Of a stretch of DNA of 64,000 bases, positions 49,290-59,134 are shown piece after piece. Numbering within the stretch: position 1 is the first letter of the stretch; each line of letters starts with the position of its first letter. Source of the stretch: Straminergon stramineum (lineage: Eukaryota; Streptophyta; Bryopsida; Hypnales; Calliergonaceae); NCBI GenBank assembly GCA_963920665.1, contig OY987270.1:12302019-12366018 (forward strand). Reading direction: 5' to 3'. The notes under the pieces are model-generated. The model had not been told where the DNA came from. It searched no databases and saw only the letters and a program-made list of their open reading frames with translations. The position numbers and the translations under genes were made by a program.

Positions 49290-49490
49290 GAGCAGGAAAC
49301 ATCATTTGATTCCCAAGATTTCGGAGATGTACTATGAGGGTTGAGACGGTCAGTATTGAATTTCGAACGAAGATGTATGAGGTGCAAGGTTGCACCACAT
49401 ACATTTCCGTCCGAAATTCAATACTGATTTCTTATAACTCTCATGGACCATCCCCTAGACCTTGAGAATCAAATCACCTTCCCTCCCACA
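49290..49490. repeat. About 200-bp foldback element
   Basis: The arms TCAGTATTGAATTTCG (49350 region) and CGAAATTCAATACTGA (49416 region) pair perfectly, the inner arms ATGTATGAGGTGCAA/TTGCACCACATACAT pair nearly so with almost no loop, and the outer arms around CATTTGATTC (49300 region) and GAATCAAATCA (49467 region) pair with mismatches. A MITE or a hairpin small-RNA locus; no target duplication was found. Confidence 0.65.
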
Positions 49491-49508
49491 TACCACAGGG
49501 AATTAGCT

Positions 49509-49625
49509 TGACATCTTTTTTTTTTTTGTCGGTTGGCTACAAGAACCAAACCAAATTGATCTCATTGGGGATCGAACCTAAGACCTCTACAAGAACAATG
49601 ACTTCTAGGAAGCCAATACCTTCCA
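49509..49625 (-). repeat. tRNA-related SINE-like sequence
   Basis: On the minus strand a B-box match GGTTCGATCCCC (about 49566-49577) follows about 40 bp after an A-box-like TTGGCTTCCTAG, and the 3' side ends in a poly-A run (the T run at 49509-49519 on the plus strand). This is the layout of plant SINEs. Target duplication not identified. Confidence 0.5.
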
Positions 49626-49739
49626 TGCATCACCCGAAGATGCCTTGAAGACCCCAAGCTCCTAATGAAGTAACTTGTTTTTGGATGTTAAAAGTTGAAC
49701 TCGTTATACTTATTAAAACTTCTTTGGATTGGAAGGCAC

Positions 49740-50825
49740 GCCCTTACCCGCGGTCACCCAAGACCTGAAGTCGCCCCCACCTACGGTCGCCTCCCAATCC
49801 ACGAAATTGGGCTCGAAACCACCAGGACCTGAAGTTGTCCCTACTCGCGGTCACCCCCCCCCATCCACCAAATTGGGCTCGAAACCACCAAAACAGAAGA
49901 CCGCGCCCCCACCCGCAGTCGCCCAGGACCTGAATTCGCCCCCCACCCGCGGTCACCCCCCAATCCACGAAATTGGGCTCGAAACCACCAGGACCTGAAG
50001 TCGCCCCCCATTCCACCAAACTGGGCTCCACAACCACCAGGACTTGAAGTCGCCCCAACCCACGGTCGCCTAGGACCTAAAGTCGCCCCCCACCCGCGGT
50101 CGCCCCCCCATTCACCAAATTGGGCTCAAAACCACCAAAACAAAAGACCGTGCCCCCACCCGCGGTCGCCCAAGACCTAAAGTTGCCCCCCACCTGCGGT
50201 CGCCCCCCATTCCACCAAACTGCGCTCGACAACCACCAGGACCTGAAGTTGCCCCAATCCGTGGTCGCCCAGGACCTGAAGTCACCCCCCCACCTGCAGT
50301 CGCCCCCCCCCCCCCCCATTCACCAAATTGGGCTTGAAACCACCAAAACAAAAGACCGCGCCCCCACTCGCGATCCCCCCCAATCCACCAAATTGGGCTC
50401 GAAACCACCAGGACCTAAAGTCGCCCCCATCCGTGGTCGCCTAGGACCTAAACTCGCCCCCCACCTGCAGTTGCACCCCATTCCACCAAATTGGGCTCAA
50501 CAACAACAAGCCAGAAATCCAACCCCCACCCGTGGTCACCCAGGACCTGAACTCGCCCCCTACTCGAAGTCGCCCAGGACCTGAACTCACCCGCCACCCG
50601 CAGTTGCACCTCATTCCACCAAATTGGGCTCAACAACACCAAGCTAGAAATCCAACCCCCACCCGCGGTCGCCCAAGACCTGAACTCCCCCCCCACCCAC
50701 AGTTGCCCCATTCAACCAAATTGGGCTCAACAACACCAAGCCAGAAGACCAAGCGCCCACCCGTAGTCGCCCAAGACCTGAACTTGCCCCCACCAGCAGT
50801 CGCCTCTATCTTAAAGTCACGCTAG
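49740..50825 (+). repeat. 13-bp CpG array 4 with higher-order unit
   Basis: The largest array, about 1.1 kb. Units such as ACCCGCGGTCGCC alternate with AGGACCTGAAGTCGCC and with about eleven copies of CCAAATTGGGCTCGAAACC, making a higher-order repeat of roughly 45-110 bp. No ORF with its own content lies inside; continuous frames are low-complexity. Plus orientation. Confidence 0.85.
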
Positions 50826-50950
50826 TCCAAAAACCAACGTAGCAGAAGATGTCAACCATCTCCAACACTAATGAAGTCAGACTTAATTGCGTCTTTCATG
50901 GACTACAACTGACCTGTCCTTTAATGTTGGTAGCTAGTTAATACTACAAA

Positions 50951-51042
50951 ATCAGTCTATAAATACAGAATTATAGTAAGACTAATTAGATAAATTGAAG
51001 AGGGTTTTCCAAACCCTAAACCCTAACCCTAAACCCTATAGA
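50951..51042 (+). promoter_or_regulatory. TATA box and telo-box repeats downstream of array 4
   Basis: CTATAAATA at about 50959-50967 followed about 50 bp later by AAACCCTAAACCCTAACCCT (51011-51030). Telo boxes near transcription starts are common in plant housekeeping promoters. No ORF of note follows, so any transcript would be non-coding or its gene has been lost. Promoter role is inference. Confidence 0.4.
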
Positions 51043-51334
51043 AAAACCATGGACCTTCTCTATGTATGCCACCCCAAAAGTAATGTACTTCTATTTTTTA
51101 GGGTGGATAATATGATAAACACATGTGATTTGCTTTTCATTATATGTCATAAAAAAGTTTGAACTCCTAAACCTTGCACTTGTAAGATATAAACCATTGA
51201 AGGTGTCATTTCCGAACTTTTTAATCTTCAATAAAGTCAATATTCATTCACCCCTTCAAATGTGTTTTAAATCCCCTTGATGTATTAAGGGGAGGACTAT
51301 ATTGAAATTCCTATGTTAAAGGATGGAAAATGAA

Positions 51335-52400
51335 ATGACGAGGAGAAGGGTTTCCCCAAGTCTCCATTTTTAAAAACCACTTCCTATGTAGATCAAAAGA
51401 TTTTTTCTTCATGCATCTCACGGTGTTAATATTTTTTTTGTACATCGTTTCCCCCCAAAGGGAAGGTCTCCTCCAAATGTACTACCTCTAAAAATTAAAA
51501 TAGGAAATGGTCATGTTGAATTTTACATGAGCATGAGGAAAAAGAAAATGTCAAGGAGAAGAGCTTTCCCAAGTCTCCATTTCTTAAAACCACTTTTGAT
51601 GTAAATAAAAAGATTTCTCTTGATGCATCCCACGGTTTCAGTATTTTATTTGTACATCGTTTCCCCACACAAGGAAAGGTCTCCTTTTAATGTACTCCCT
51701 CCAAAAATTAAAATAGGAAATGGTCATGTTGAATTTTACATGAGCATGAAGAAAAAAAATTGTGAAGGAGAAGAGCTTCCCCAAGTCTCCATTTTTAAAA
51801 ACCACTTCTTATGGAGATCAAAAGATTTTTTCTTCATGCATCTCACGGTGTTAGTATTTTTTTTGTACATTGTTTCCCCCCAAAGGGAAGGTCTCCTCCA
51901 AATGTACTCCCTCCAAAAATTAAAATAGGAAATGGTCATGTTGAATTTTACATGAGCACGAAGAAAAAAAAATTGTGAAGGAGAAGAGCTTCCCCAAGTC
52001 TCCATTTTTAAAAACCACTTCTTATGGAGATCAAAAGATTTTTTCTTCATGCATCTCACGGTGTTCGTATTTTTTTTGTACATCATTTATTCATTTCCCC
52101 CAAAGAGAAGGTCTCCTCCAAATGTACTCCCTCTAAAAATTAAAATAGGAAATGGTCATGTTGAATTTTACATGAGCATGCGGAAAAAGAAAATGTCAAG
52201 GAGAAGAGCTTTCCCAAGTCTTCATTTTTTAAAACCACTTTTGATGTAGATAAAAAGATTTCTCTTGATGCATCCCACGGTTTTAGTATTTTATTTGTAC
52301 ATCATTTCCCCCACAAGGAAAGGTCTCCTTTTAATGTACTCCCTCCAAAAATTAAAGTAGGAAATGGTTACGTTGAATTTTACGTGACCACATGGATGCA
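51335..52400 (+). repeat. Tandem array of five about 212-bp units
   Basis: AAATGGTCATGTTGAATTTT recurs at about 51506, 51718, 51931 and 52153. Two unit types occur: type A with AGATCAAAAGATTTTTTCTT and type B with AAAAAGATTTCTCTTGATGC, in the order A-B-A-A-B. The third and fourth units are nearly identical. Open frames across it are repeat artefacts. Confidence 0.85.
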
Positions 52401-52627
52401 TGAAGAAGAAATAAAATGTTAGGAAGAAGGGCTTTTCCAAATCTCCACTTTGTCAACCAATTCTCTTTCTTTATTACTTAATTAACTTTTGATCACTTAG
52501 TATTGAATGCCTCAGTCTTAGGATTTTCTAGAGTTAATCCTCAGAAAAGGGGGGAGTGATACTTGAAAAGTTTGAACACCTTCCCTCCAATTTGTTAGGG
52601 CGGAAAACTCAAACTCATGTTTTTTGG

Positions 52628-53083
52628 CGCCCCTGACCCGCGGATGCCCTTGACCCGAAGTCGCCCCTGACTCGCGGTCGCCCCATACGCAGCTGCTCCC
52701 ATCGTCATGAAGTGGAAGACCCTTTGGAATTTGAGACCCGCGGTCGCCCCATTACTTGCGATCGCCTAGGAAATGACCTGTGGTCGCCCTATATGCAGCC
52801 GCCCCCTGTACCCGTGGTCGCCCCATTACCCGAGGTCGCCCAGGAAAAGACCTATGGTCGTCCTATATGCAACCGCCCCCCTATACCCGCGGTCACCCTG
52901 CACCCGAGGTCTCCTTCCAGAAACTCTAATTTTTCTTGAATGGCAATTTTTGGACAGTGGAACCCAGACCAGCGGTCGCCCAAGACCCGCACGCGCCCTA
53001 GGCGACTTTGGGTATTTAAGGGGATACTGGATTCCCAAGTCGTCACTTCCTTCGTCGCACCGCGCCTTTCATCCGCCTTGAAG
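52628..53083 (+). promoter_or_regulatory. Promoter cassette of the 53218 gene: array 5 and core blocks
   Basis: Array units (ACCCGCGGTCGCC, CCCGAGGTCGCC, CCCGCACGCGCC) from 52628 to 52999, core block GGCGACTTTGGGTATTTAAG at 53001-53020, 46 bp later the leader block CTTTCATCCGCCTTGAAG at 53066-53083, and the start codon 135 bp further on. TATTTAA is a plausible TATA box. Confidence 0.65.
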
Positions 53084-53217
53084 CGTCTAACTGCCGGTTC
53101 GTGGGCTGGAAGTTTGGGCATCTACAAGTGTTGTAGCTTCCACGTTTACGAATTCATTTCTTCAATTATATTATCAACAAAAGTCTAATTCTCTTTATGC
53201 TAGAGTGACACGACAAG

Positions 53218-53859
53218 ATGACGAAGAAGAAAGGAGATCGCCATAGCAGGCAACGACGCGCCCTTCTTGACCCAGCGGCTAAGGCATATCGGGGATGGCG
53301 TCATGTAAATTCTGATTGGACCTTGACGACTTGCAAGTTATTTGTGGATTGGTGCCATATCAACAAGCTATTCCCTTATCATCGACACATTCACCATGTG
53401 AAGCAAAAACAAGCAAATCTTCATTACTGCAAGGATGATGCATTTGTCCAAAGATGTATTGAAGTGTACTGAGCATTGTATGGAAAGCGAAAAATTCCAC
53501 GGAGTGAAGTCTCAATGGGCATATGCCAAATGATATATGCGGAGTTACAATTGGGGAAAACGGTAGATTGGATGACCTTCAAGACATCCAAGAATGTCAC
53601 GCTTCCAGATACAAAAGACATTCCAAGAGCGGGTCCTTCAAATAATCCTCGGAATGGGCTAGGGCCCAAAAAGAACATTATTGAAGGAGTGGCAGATGAG
53701 GATTATGTTTGGTCAACATCAACTGGAGAATTGGACTTCGATGAAGAGCCATTGCCTGAACCTAGGGACAGGATGGAAGATACATCAATGGAAGAAAACT
53801 TAGCATTGGTGGTATTTGTCGCGAGCTGTAATCTTAGAAGTCACCATGTTAGTATTTAA
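53218..53859 (+). pseudogene. WC-KLFP domain protein, third paralogue, one in-frame stop
   Basis: ATG 53218 to TAA 53857 in one frame, broken by TGA at 53470. Residues 1-130 hold the family domain (GWRHVNSDW, LFVDWCHINKLFPYHRH, NLHYCKDDAF, RCIEVY, then after the stop ALYGKRK and KTVDWMTFK). An acidic tail follows and ends abruptly at 53859 with sequence unlike the intact relative, so the 3' half is missing or replaced. The stop falls where the 40208 and 43957 relatives have Gln or Lys next to an aromatic residue. It has the clearest promoter cassette. Confidence 0.7.
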
Positions 53860-54237
53860 GGGAGTATAAGTATGTAGAATTTTTCAAAATTCTTAATAGG
53901 CAAAAAGGAGTAGAACCCTCTTAGCCTATACATCTCCCTAACACTGAACGGATGCTCCAGGTAATCCGTAATGGAATCTAGGACGGATCCAGATTCTGGA
54001 AACCCAGATAGCGACAGCCTACTATCTAGACTTCCGGTCTAGAAATAGGGACCCATTATGGGTGAACGGTCCGCTTTACGAACGGTCGGTATTTTGACGG
54101 GCACTTAACCCCGCCACTGCCATTTCCTCTTCCTCTTTTCCCACAACTATTTTGTGCGTGCATAGTTGAGTGAAAGAGTGGTGAGTTAGTGCTCAGGTGA
54201 GAGGTGAGAGCGTGTTCAGATTTTAGAGTGGTTTGAA
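53860..54237. other. Leader of the 54238 ORF, boundary of a probable insertion
   Basis: Composition changes to short GGATCC/CCGGA-rich text that continues through the next ORF. The boundary with the preceding gene is unresolved; no target duplication was confirmed. Confidence 0.35.
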
Positions 54238-56224
54238 ATGGCGAAGGGAGATATCCGGAAGACTTTGGTCACCGGACGGATGGTTTGTCCAACCATTCCG
54301 GAAAGGCCGAGAGACAGATCCCAGCTAGAGGATGACCTTAGTGAGATAGGGTGTGTGAGTCTGTTCATGCGGCCGTGGACCGTAAAGAACGACCGGATGA
54401 TCCAAGAGTTGATAGTAGGTGCTTCCAACCAGTATGAGTTGACGGTGAGAGGAAGACCTCAAATCTGGATTGATGAAGTCTGGGCTAGGGTTTACGGATT
54501 CCCAAAGAAGGGATCTAGTTTAGCATCCCGCACCGACAAATTTACTGTCGGGAAGTTCAAGAACGCTGCCCATTCTAGGGAAGGGTATGCGATTAGTGAC
54601 TGCCTAGATCCACGACATAGGCATGTCCTAGAGTTCCTCATCCCTATCCTATATCCAGAAAAGCCTACCTGGGTTACGGTTACGGTAGCAAACACCATAT
54701 TTGGTGCTTTTGAGGATAGACCAGTGAGTTGGGGCAAGGTGATTGCATCCATAGTCGCCAAATTTGTCGCCAACGTGGGGAAGGGAAAGACAATCCCCAT
54801 AGGGCCGTATCTTTTCCATCTGTATCACCACGCGGAGCTGCTCAGCGATGCGGAAATGGTGGAGTACAACACCGGAGCGACCATCCTCCAATACGGCCTG
54901 ACGGAAGAAGTGACAGCGAAGCAGCCGCCAGTGGAAGAGGACAAGGATCCGGAAGAGGACGAGCAACCTTTGGAACGGAGGCACCGGAAGTCAACGGATC
55001 CGACATCCCAGGGAAAGCTTCTGGCTCAGCAGAAGATCTCTGAAGAGGAGGAAGGAAGCATATCTGGCTTCTTCAAGACCGGATTCAACTGGGTACTCCA
55101 AGCGCAAGAGTACCACGAGATCCTCATGGATCTGCTCAGGCGGATTAGTCGGGAGTTGAAGGTCGATCCCAAAGACATCCTTGACGCGTTGAAGAAACTT
55201 CCAAATCCGGAAGTCCTCGAGCGGAAGGACAAGTAGATCGTCGCCCTGGAAAAGGAGAAAGCGGATCTTCAGGCGAGACTCAGCTGGGCGCAAGGCGAGA
55301 TGGTTGCAACAAAGCAAAGGGAGAAGGAAGCCCTCCAGGTGCTGAAGAATTTATCCGGCTTGGTAGACAAGCCGGCCGATATGGTAATGAAGGCGGCTCT
55401 AACCTAGAGCCGGTTGACCGAGGAAGGGCACCTCACAGGATCGAAGGTCATCCGAATACTCATGGACTTCTCCTCAAGGATGGAGCTCACACTAAAGGAG
55501 ATGAGGCAGCTGCTTGGGCGGATCGACCCCGACCGGGTAATGGACTTCTCCAACTTTCCGGAGATCCATTTCGACACAGAGACACCCGTCAAGTTCACCG
55601 CCTCAATGCCGCTACCTTCAAAACCAGAAGTTCCGCGGGAGACTCTCCGGTACTCCAAGAAACCTTTCTCCAAGCAGTTGGAGAAGACAATCCGGGGAAG
55701 CGTGAAGTTAGCACCCGAGCCAAGCACGGAGCTGGATACAAGACGAGAGTTGGCGCCTCCCGAGATTACGGTTTCTCCACCCATCCCAGTCTTCAACCTT
55801 CCGGAAAAGGAGCCGCTGCCGACACCGTACACCCAAGCCCGTGGCCAACTCATAGAACGAATCGGGGGGTTGTTGAATCCGACTCGGTCTCATCCGGAGG
55901 AAATCGAGCATATGGTGGAGGAGCAGCAACCAAGGAAGGAGATCGAGCCCATCGTGTTGGATGAAACGTCTCCAGGCGAGGAGAATGAGAGGGAGATAAC
56001 TCAGATTGAGAAATCTGAGGAGGAAGAATACCGGATCGGATCGGAGGACGACGACGAGGAAGAAGCCGACTACTCTCCTCCGGAAATCTGGAAGATATAG
56101 ACCCGGGCGGCATTGCGGATGACCCCCATCAAGGCGACCCCGAAGGCAATACCAAGGGCATCTCTGCGAACACCAGTGAGTCAAGGCAGGAGCAGCCAGA
56201 AGAAAGCGCAGAAGGCGAAGTAGT
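54238..56224 (+). pseudogene. Gag-like or plant-mobile-domain-like protein, unrecognised, broken by three stops
   Basis: One frame of 662 codons from ATG 54238 to TAG 56222, with internal TAG at 55234, 55405 and 56098. Residues about 20-225 are a compact globular region (LFMRPWTVKND, VRGRPQIWIDEVWARVYGFP, LIPILYPEKPTWVTVTVANT, GPYLFHLYHH) whose layout recalls plant transposon-associated domains such as the mobile-domain and PF20167 types; this is a resemblance, not a match I can confirm. Next come an acidic segment, helical coiled-coil stretches (VALEKEKADLQARL), Pro-rich segments, an acidic DDDEEEADY stretch and a short basic tail. No CCHC knuckle, protease or polymerase follows. The three stops are TAG in positions compatible with Gln. 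Codon usage is GC-richer than its neighbours. Confidence 0.6.
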
Positions 56225-57317
56225 TAGGAGCTTTCTTAGGCAGATAGGATTTTGATTTTGAACCAGATCCAGATTTCCAAGGGTGGGACCGGGTTCCGGA
56301 TTTGTAGGATCTCACTTTCCTGGATTTCTCAGGAAGTCTGTGAGTGGTCACCTGGATTTCCGAGCGCCTTTTTGGCCTTTTTGGCTTTGAATGTTTTGTG
56401 GTTTTAAGTGTGAGGAAGGTTTGTTGCCTCTCATTCCATCCTAGCATTCTAGTTTGTACTTTGTCATCCTTATTTTAAATCTGAGCCACTAAGTGGACCC
56501 TCAGGGATTGATCTGTTGTATATCCATCTTCCTTGTGTTTCCTTGTGAGTGTATGAAGTATAATAGAGGAGGAGGAAAGGAGGAATCCGAATCTGAGGGG
56601 ACTTGGGTCTGAGTGTTGAGGAACATCTGTTACGTAGTCTAGACTAGTGAACTTGGTCTTGAGCACGTGTCTTTAAACTCCTGGAACGGGAATCCGATTA
56701 GGAGTGGTATGGGTGCAGATCCGGAATACTAGGGAGGGTTCCGTGTGGAGATAAGCAACCACCAGTGGAAGAAACCCCATATCACTTACCAGAAGGTCAG
56801 CCAAACCCTAGGATCAGTTTAGCGAACGACTTACAATCCTTACCTTAGTTCCAGTCTCGGTTGGTCTGTTGTTGTAGTGGAGAAGGCTTGTTACGGATCT
56901 GTGTGACCTGCTTTCCGGGTTGGCCATCCGGAAGGTTGTGAGACTGTCTCCAGTCAATCCAGCACAGTAGTTGGTCTAAGCATGTGTTTTGTGGTTTTGA
57001 GAGAGAAGAAAGAGTGAGAAATACGAGTGGTGTGTCCCTACCCCTCTATACAATCAAAGGTGGACCCTCTGAGGGTTAAACAGAGGTACCAAAAACCAGT
57101 GTTTGTGAGTGAAGTGACAGATCCGAAATCCGAAAACAGAGTGAATCCAGATTGGATTCTGGAAAGTTAGAGCTTAAGTTGGTGGAATGGATAATTGAGA
57201 CTTGCAACAACATACTAGAATCCCCTGGGACGATATTTCGAGTTAGTTTACACGTTTGGGTGTTGTAAATGGTATTTACCGCACGCTAAGCGTACGACAA
57301 TATCCGAAGATGGCAAC
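56225..57317. other. Non-coding 3' region of the gag-like unit
   Basis: Same GGATCCGGA-flavoured composition as the preceding ORF. The last 150 bp (CCCTGGGACGATATTTCGAG at 57221 and TTTACCGCACGCTAAGCGTA at 57274) recall the ends of some plant Ty3-type LTRs, but I could not find a second LTR copy on the left. No gene. Confidence 0.35.
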
Positions 57318-58265
57318 ATGCAATGGACCACACCAACGGATGGAGAACCTTTTATGTCTATGGAACTGATAGGGGTCTGTCGTCCCGAAGATGACGAAGT
57401 GTTCCATTACGTGCAAGCTTGCTTGCAAGAAATTAATGAAGATAGGTTGGATGGGGAGAGTGAAGCTGAAGAAGAGATTCCTTTGACCTTGATGAATTTG
57501 CCTTCCATGGAAGGATTGCGTGAAATGGAACAAGAACATCAAGGTGTACTTGGAGAAGACAATAAACGGCGGACGAAAGAATCCTATAAAGTGGAGTTGG
57601 AGATGCTTTTAAAGGATCTTGAAGAAAAAGAAAGGGAGTGTGAGATCATTGAGAAGCGAAGCGCACAAGAGATTCAGGTTGAGGATGTGGGCACCCTCAA
57701 AGAACTAATTCAAGCTAGACAAACTCGTTTGGCAGCCCAACAAAGAGAAATGGAACAACTGGAATAATTTTACCTCAAGTTCAATAAGGGAGAAGATGGA
57801 GGTTCCAGTTCAAATGTCAATCTTGTTATGGATGAACGACTTCAAGCAATAATGGGAAAATGTAGGATGGAAGAAAACAACCTTGCCATTGAAAAAGGAG
57901 GTGTGGAAAAGGCAAGATCGACATTGAACCGCTTGAAGGAGATGAAGGATGCAGATCCTATTGACCAGTCGTTGCAATCGGATTCATTGTCTGTGGATGT
58001 TGAAGATTTGTCATCCACTACGGAAATAGAGAAGTTGAAGATGAAGTTAGCTTCTGTGAAAAGATTGGAACAGAAGTTGGAGGAAAAGATGTCGTGGCCG
58101 AAGGCACACATTAGGTTCATGTCATTGTTCAAGAAGTGGTGGATCCAAAATAAGATGTGGAACCATGACCTGACTCTTTTGAAGAGGGAAGAGAGAGTGG
58201 CAAGAGCCCAAATAGAACTGGAAAAGAAGAAAAGCAAAGAACAAGGGGAAATGGATGGAGTATAA
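57318..58265 (+). pseudogene. Coiled-coil protein related in layout to the 43957 product, one in-frame stop
   Basis: ATG 57318 to TAA 58263 in one frame, split by TAA at 57765 into 149 and 165 codons (compatible with a Gln codon). The start segment (MQWTTPTDGEPF) resembles the region after the family domain in 53218 (YVWSTSTGELDF) and 43957 (MVWSETSSSD). The rest is long helical coiled coil with Lys/Glu/Leu heptads, and the end (FMSLFKKWWIQNKMWNHD) echoes the WYKWNRAS end of the 490-aa protein. So it may be the 3' part of a fourth family member whose 5' domain was lost to the preceding insertion. No array lies directly upstream. Confidence 0.5.
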
Positions 58266-59134
58266 ATTAGGTGGCTCTTGTTTCTTTTATGACTATGTAC
58301 TTCTTCCAAGATATATGAAGAAAAAGGCTTTGTCCTTATTTTTGTTGAAATACAAGAATGTTTATTTTTATTTTTTGTGTATGAAAATGTGATTGCATTT
58401 GGATCCAAACATTTGAAATTTTGACAAATTTTGATGATTTCAAGTTATGTGAATGTTAATTTCTTGTTAAATTTGTGTAGTGTTTTAAAAAAAAAAGAAT
58501 TCTAGTAACTTTGAGTCTACACAAAGAACCCTCAATAAATTTAAGCTGCATCATCCATGAGAGTTTCAATATAAGTTCATATGGTTGCATTTTTCTGTAT
58601 TTTAACATATGGTTTGCACATATTGTAAATGACAACATTCCCATGCCCTTCACCTTGTGAATGTATGGACTCTTCTTGAGATTTATAATTTGGGAAAAAA
58701 CATCATAAAAAGGTACTCTAAAGAATACTTTTGGACTTGATAGAGAAATGGAAGTTATACATTTTGAGTTGTGGATTCCATGTATATGGTTTGATCAACC
58801 AATGTTTTCTCCCATTTTTCTTTTTAATTTGAAAGAGAAAGTTCTTAATTTTTTTCACATTTGAGTACAAGCTAATTCTATTTATTTTTTATTAAGTTTG
58901 TTGGAATGGATTTGAAATGAGTTTCCCTTCATGTGGTTGTTTAAAAAAAAATTGCATTCTTTAAGTCTATGACCATACTCCCGAAAATCTTTTTTTGAAG
59001 TATCTATAAATACCACGTCAAACCCTTGGATAGCGTTTAGGGTTTAATAAAATCTCTATCTAAACTAGGATGACTTTCATCTAGAAACTCAACGATGGAA
59101 CGCTAACGAGATAACAAAAATGGCCTTGGGTCCT
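58266..59134. other. AT-rich spacer with a TATA-like site
   Basis: No ORF. CTATAAATA at about 59004-59012 and a GTTTAGGGTTTA telo-box word at 59036 precede array 6 and resemble the pair at 50959/51011. Confidence 0.4.

Noticed and set aside
49740..50825. Open frames up to 154 codons across array 4
   Set aside because: Same reason: repeat-derived Pro-rich text in several frames and on both strands, with no non-repeat domain.
52990..53083. tRNA or snRNA gene in the shared leader blocks
   Set aside because: No cloverleaf, A/B box pair or snRNA promoter element fits; the blocks are better explained as core promoter and 5' UTR.
53860..57317. Complete LTR retrotransposon
   Set aside because: No pair of long terminal repeats, primer-binding site, protease, polymerase or integrase could be found; only a weak LTR-like 3' end.
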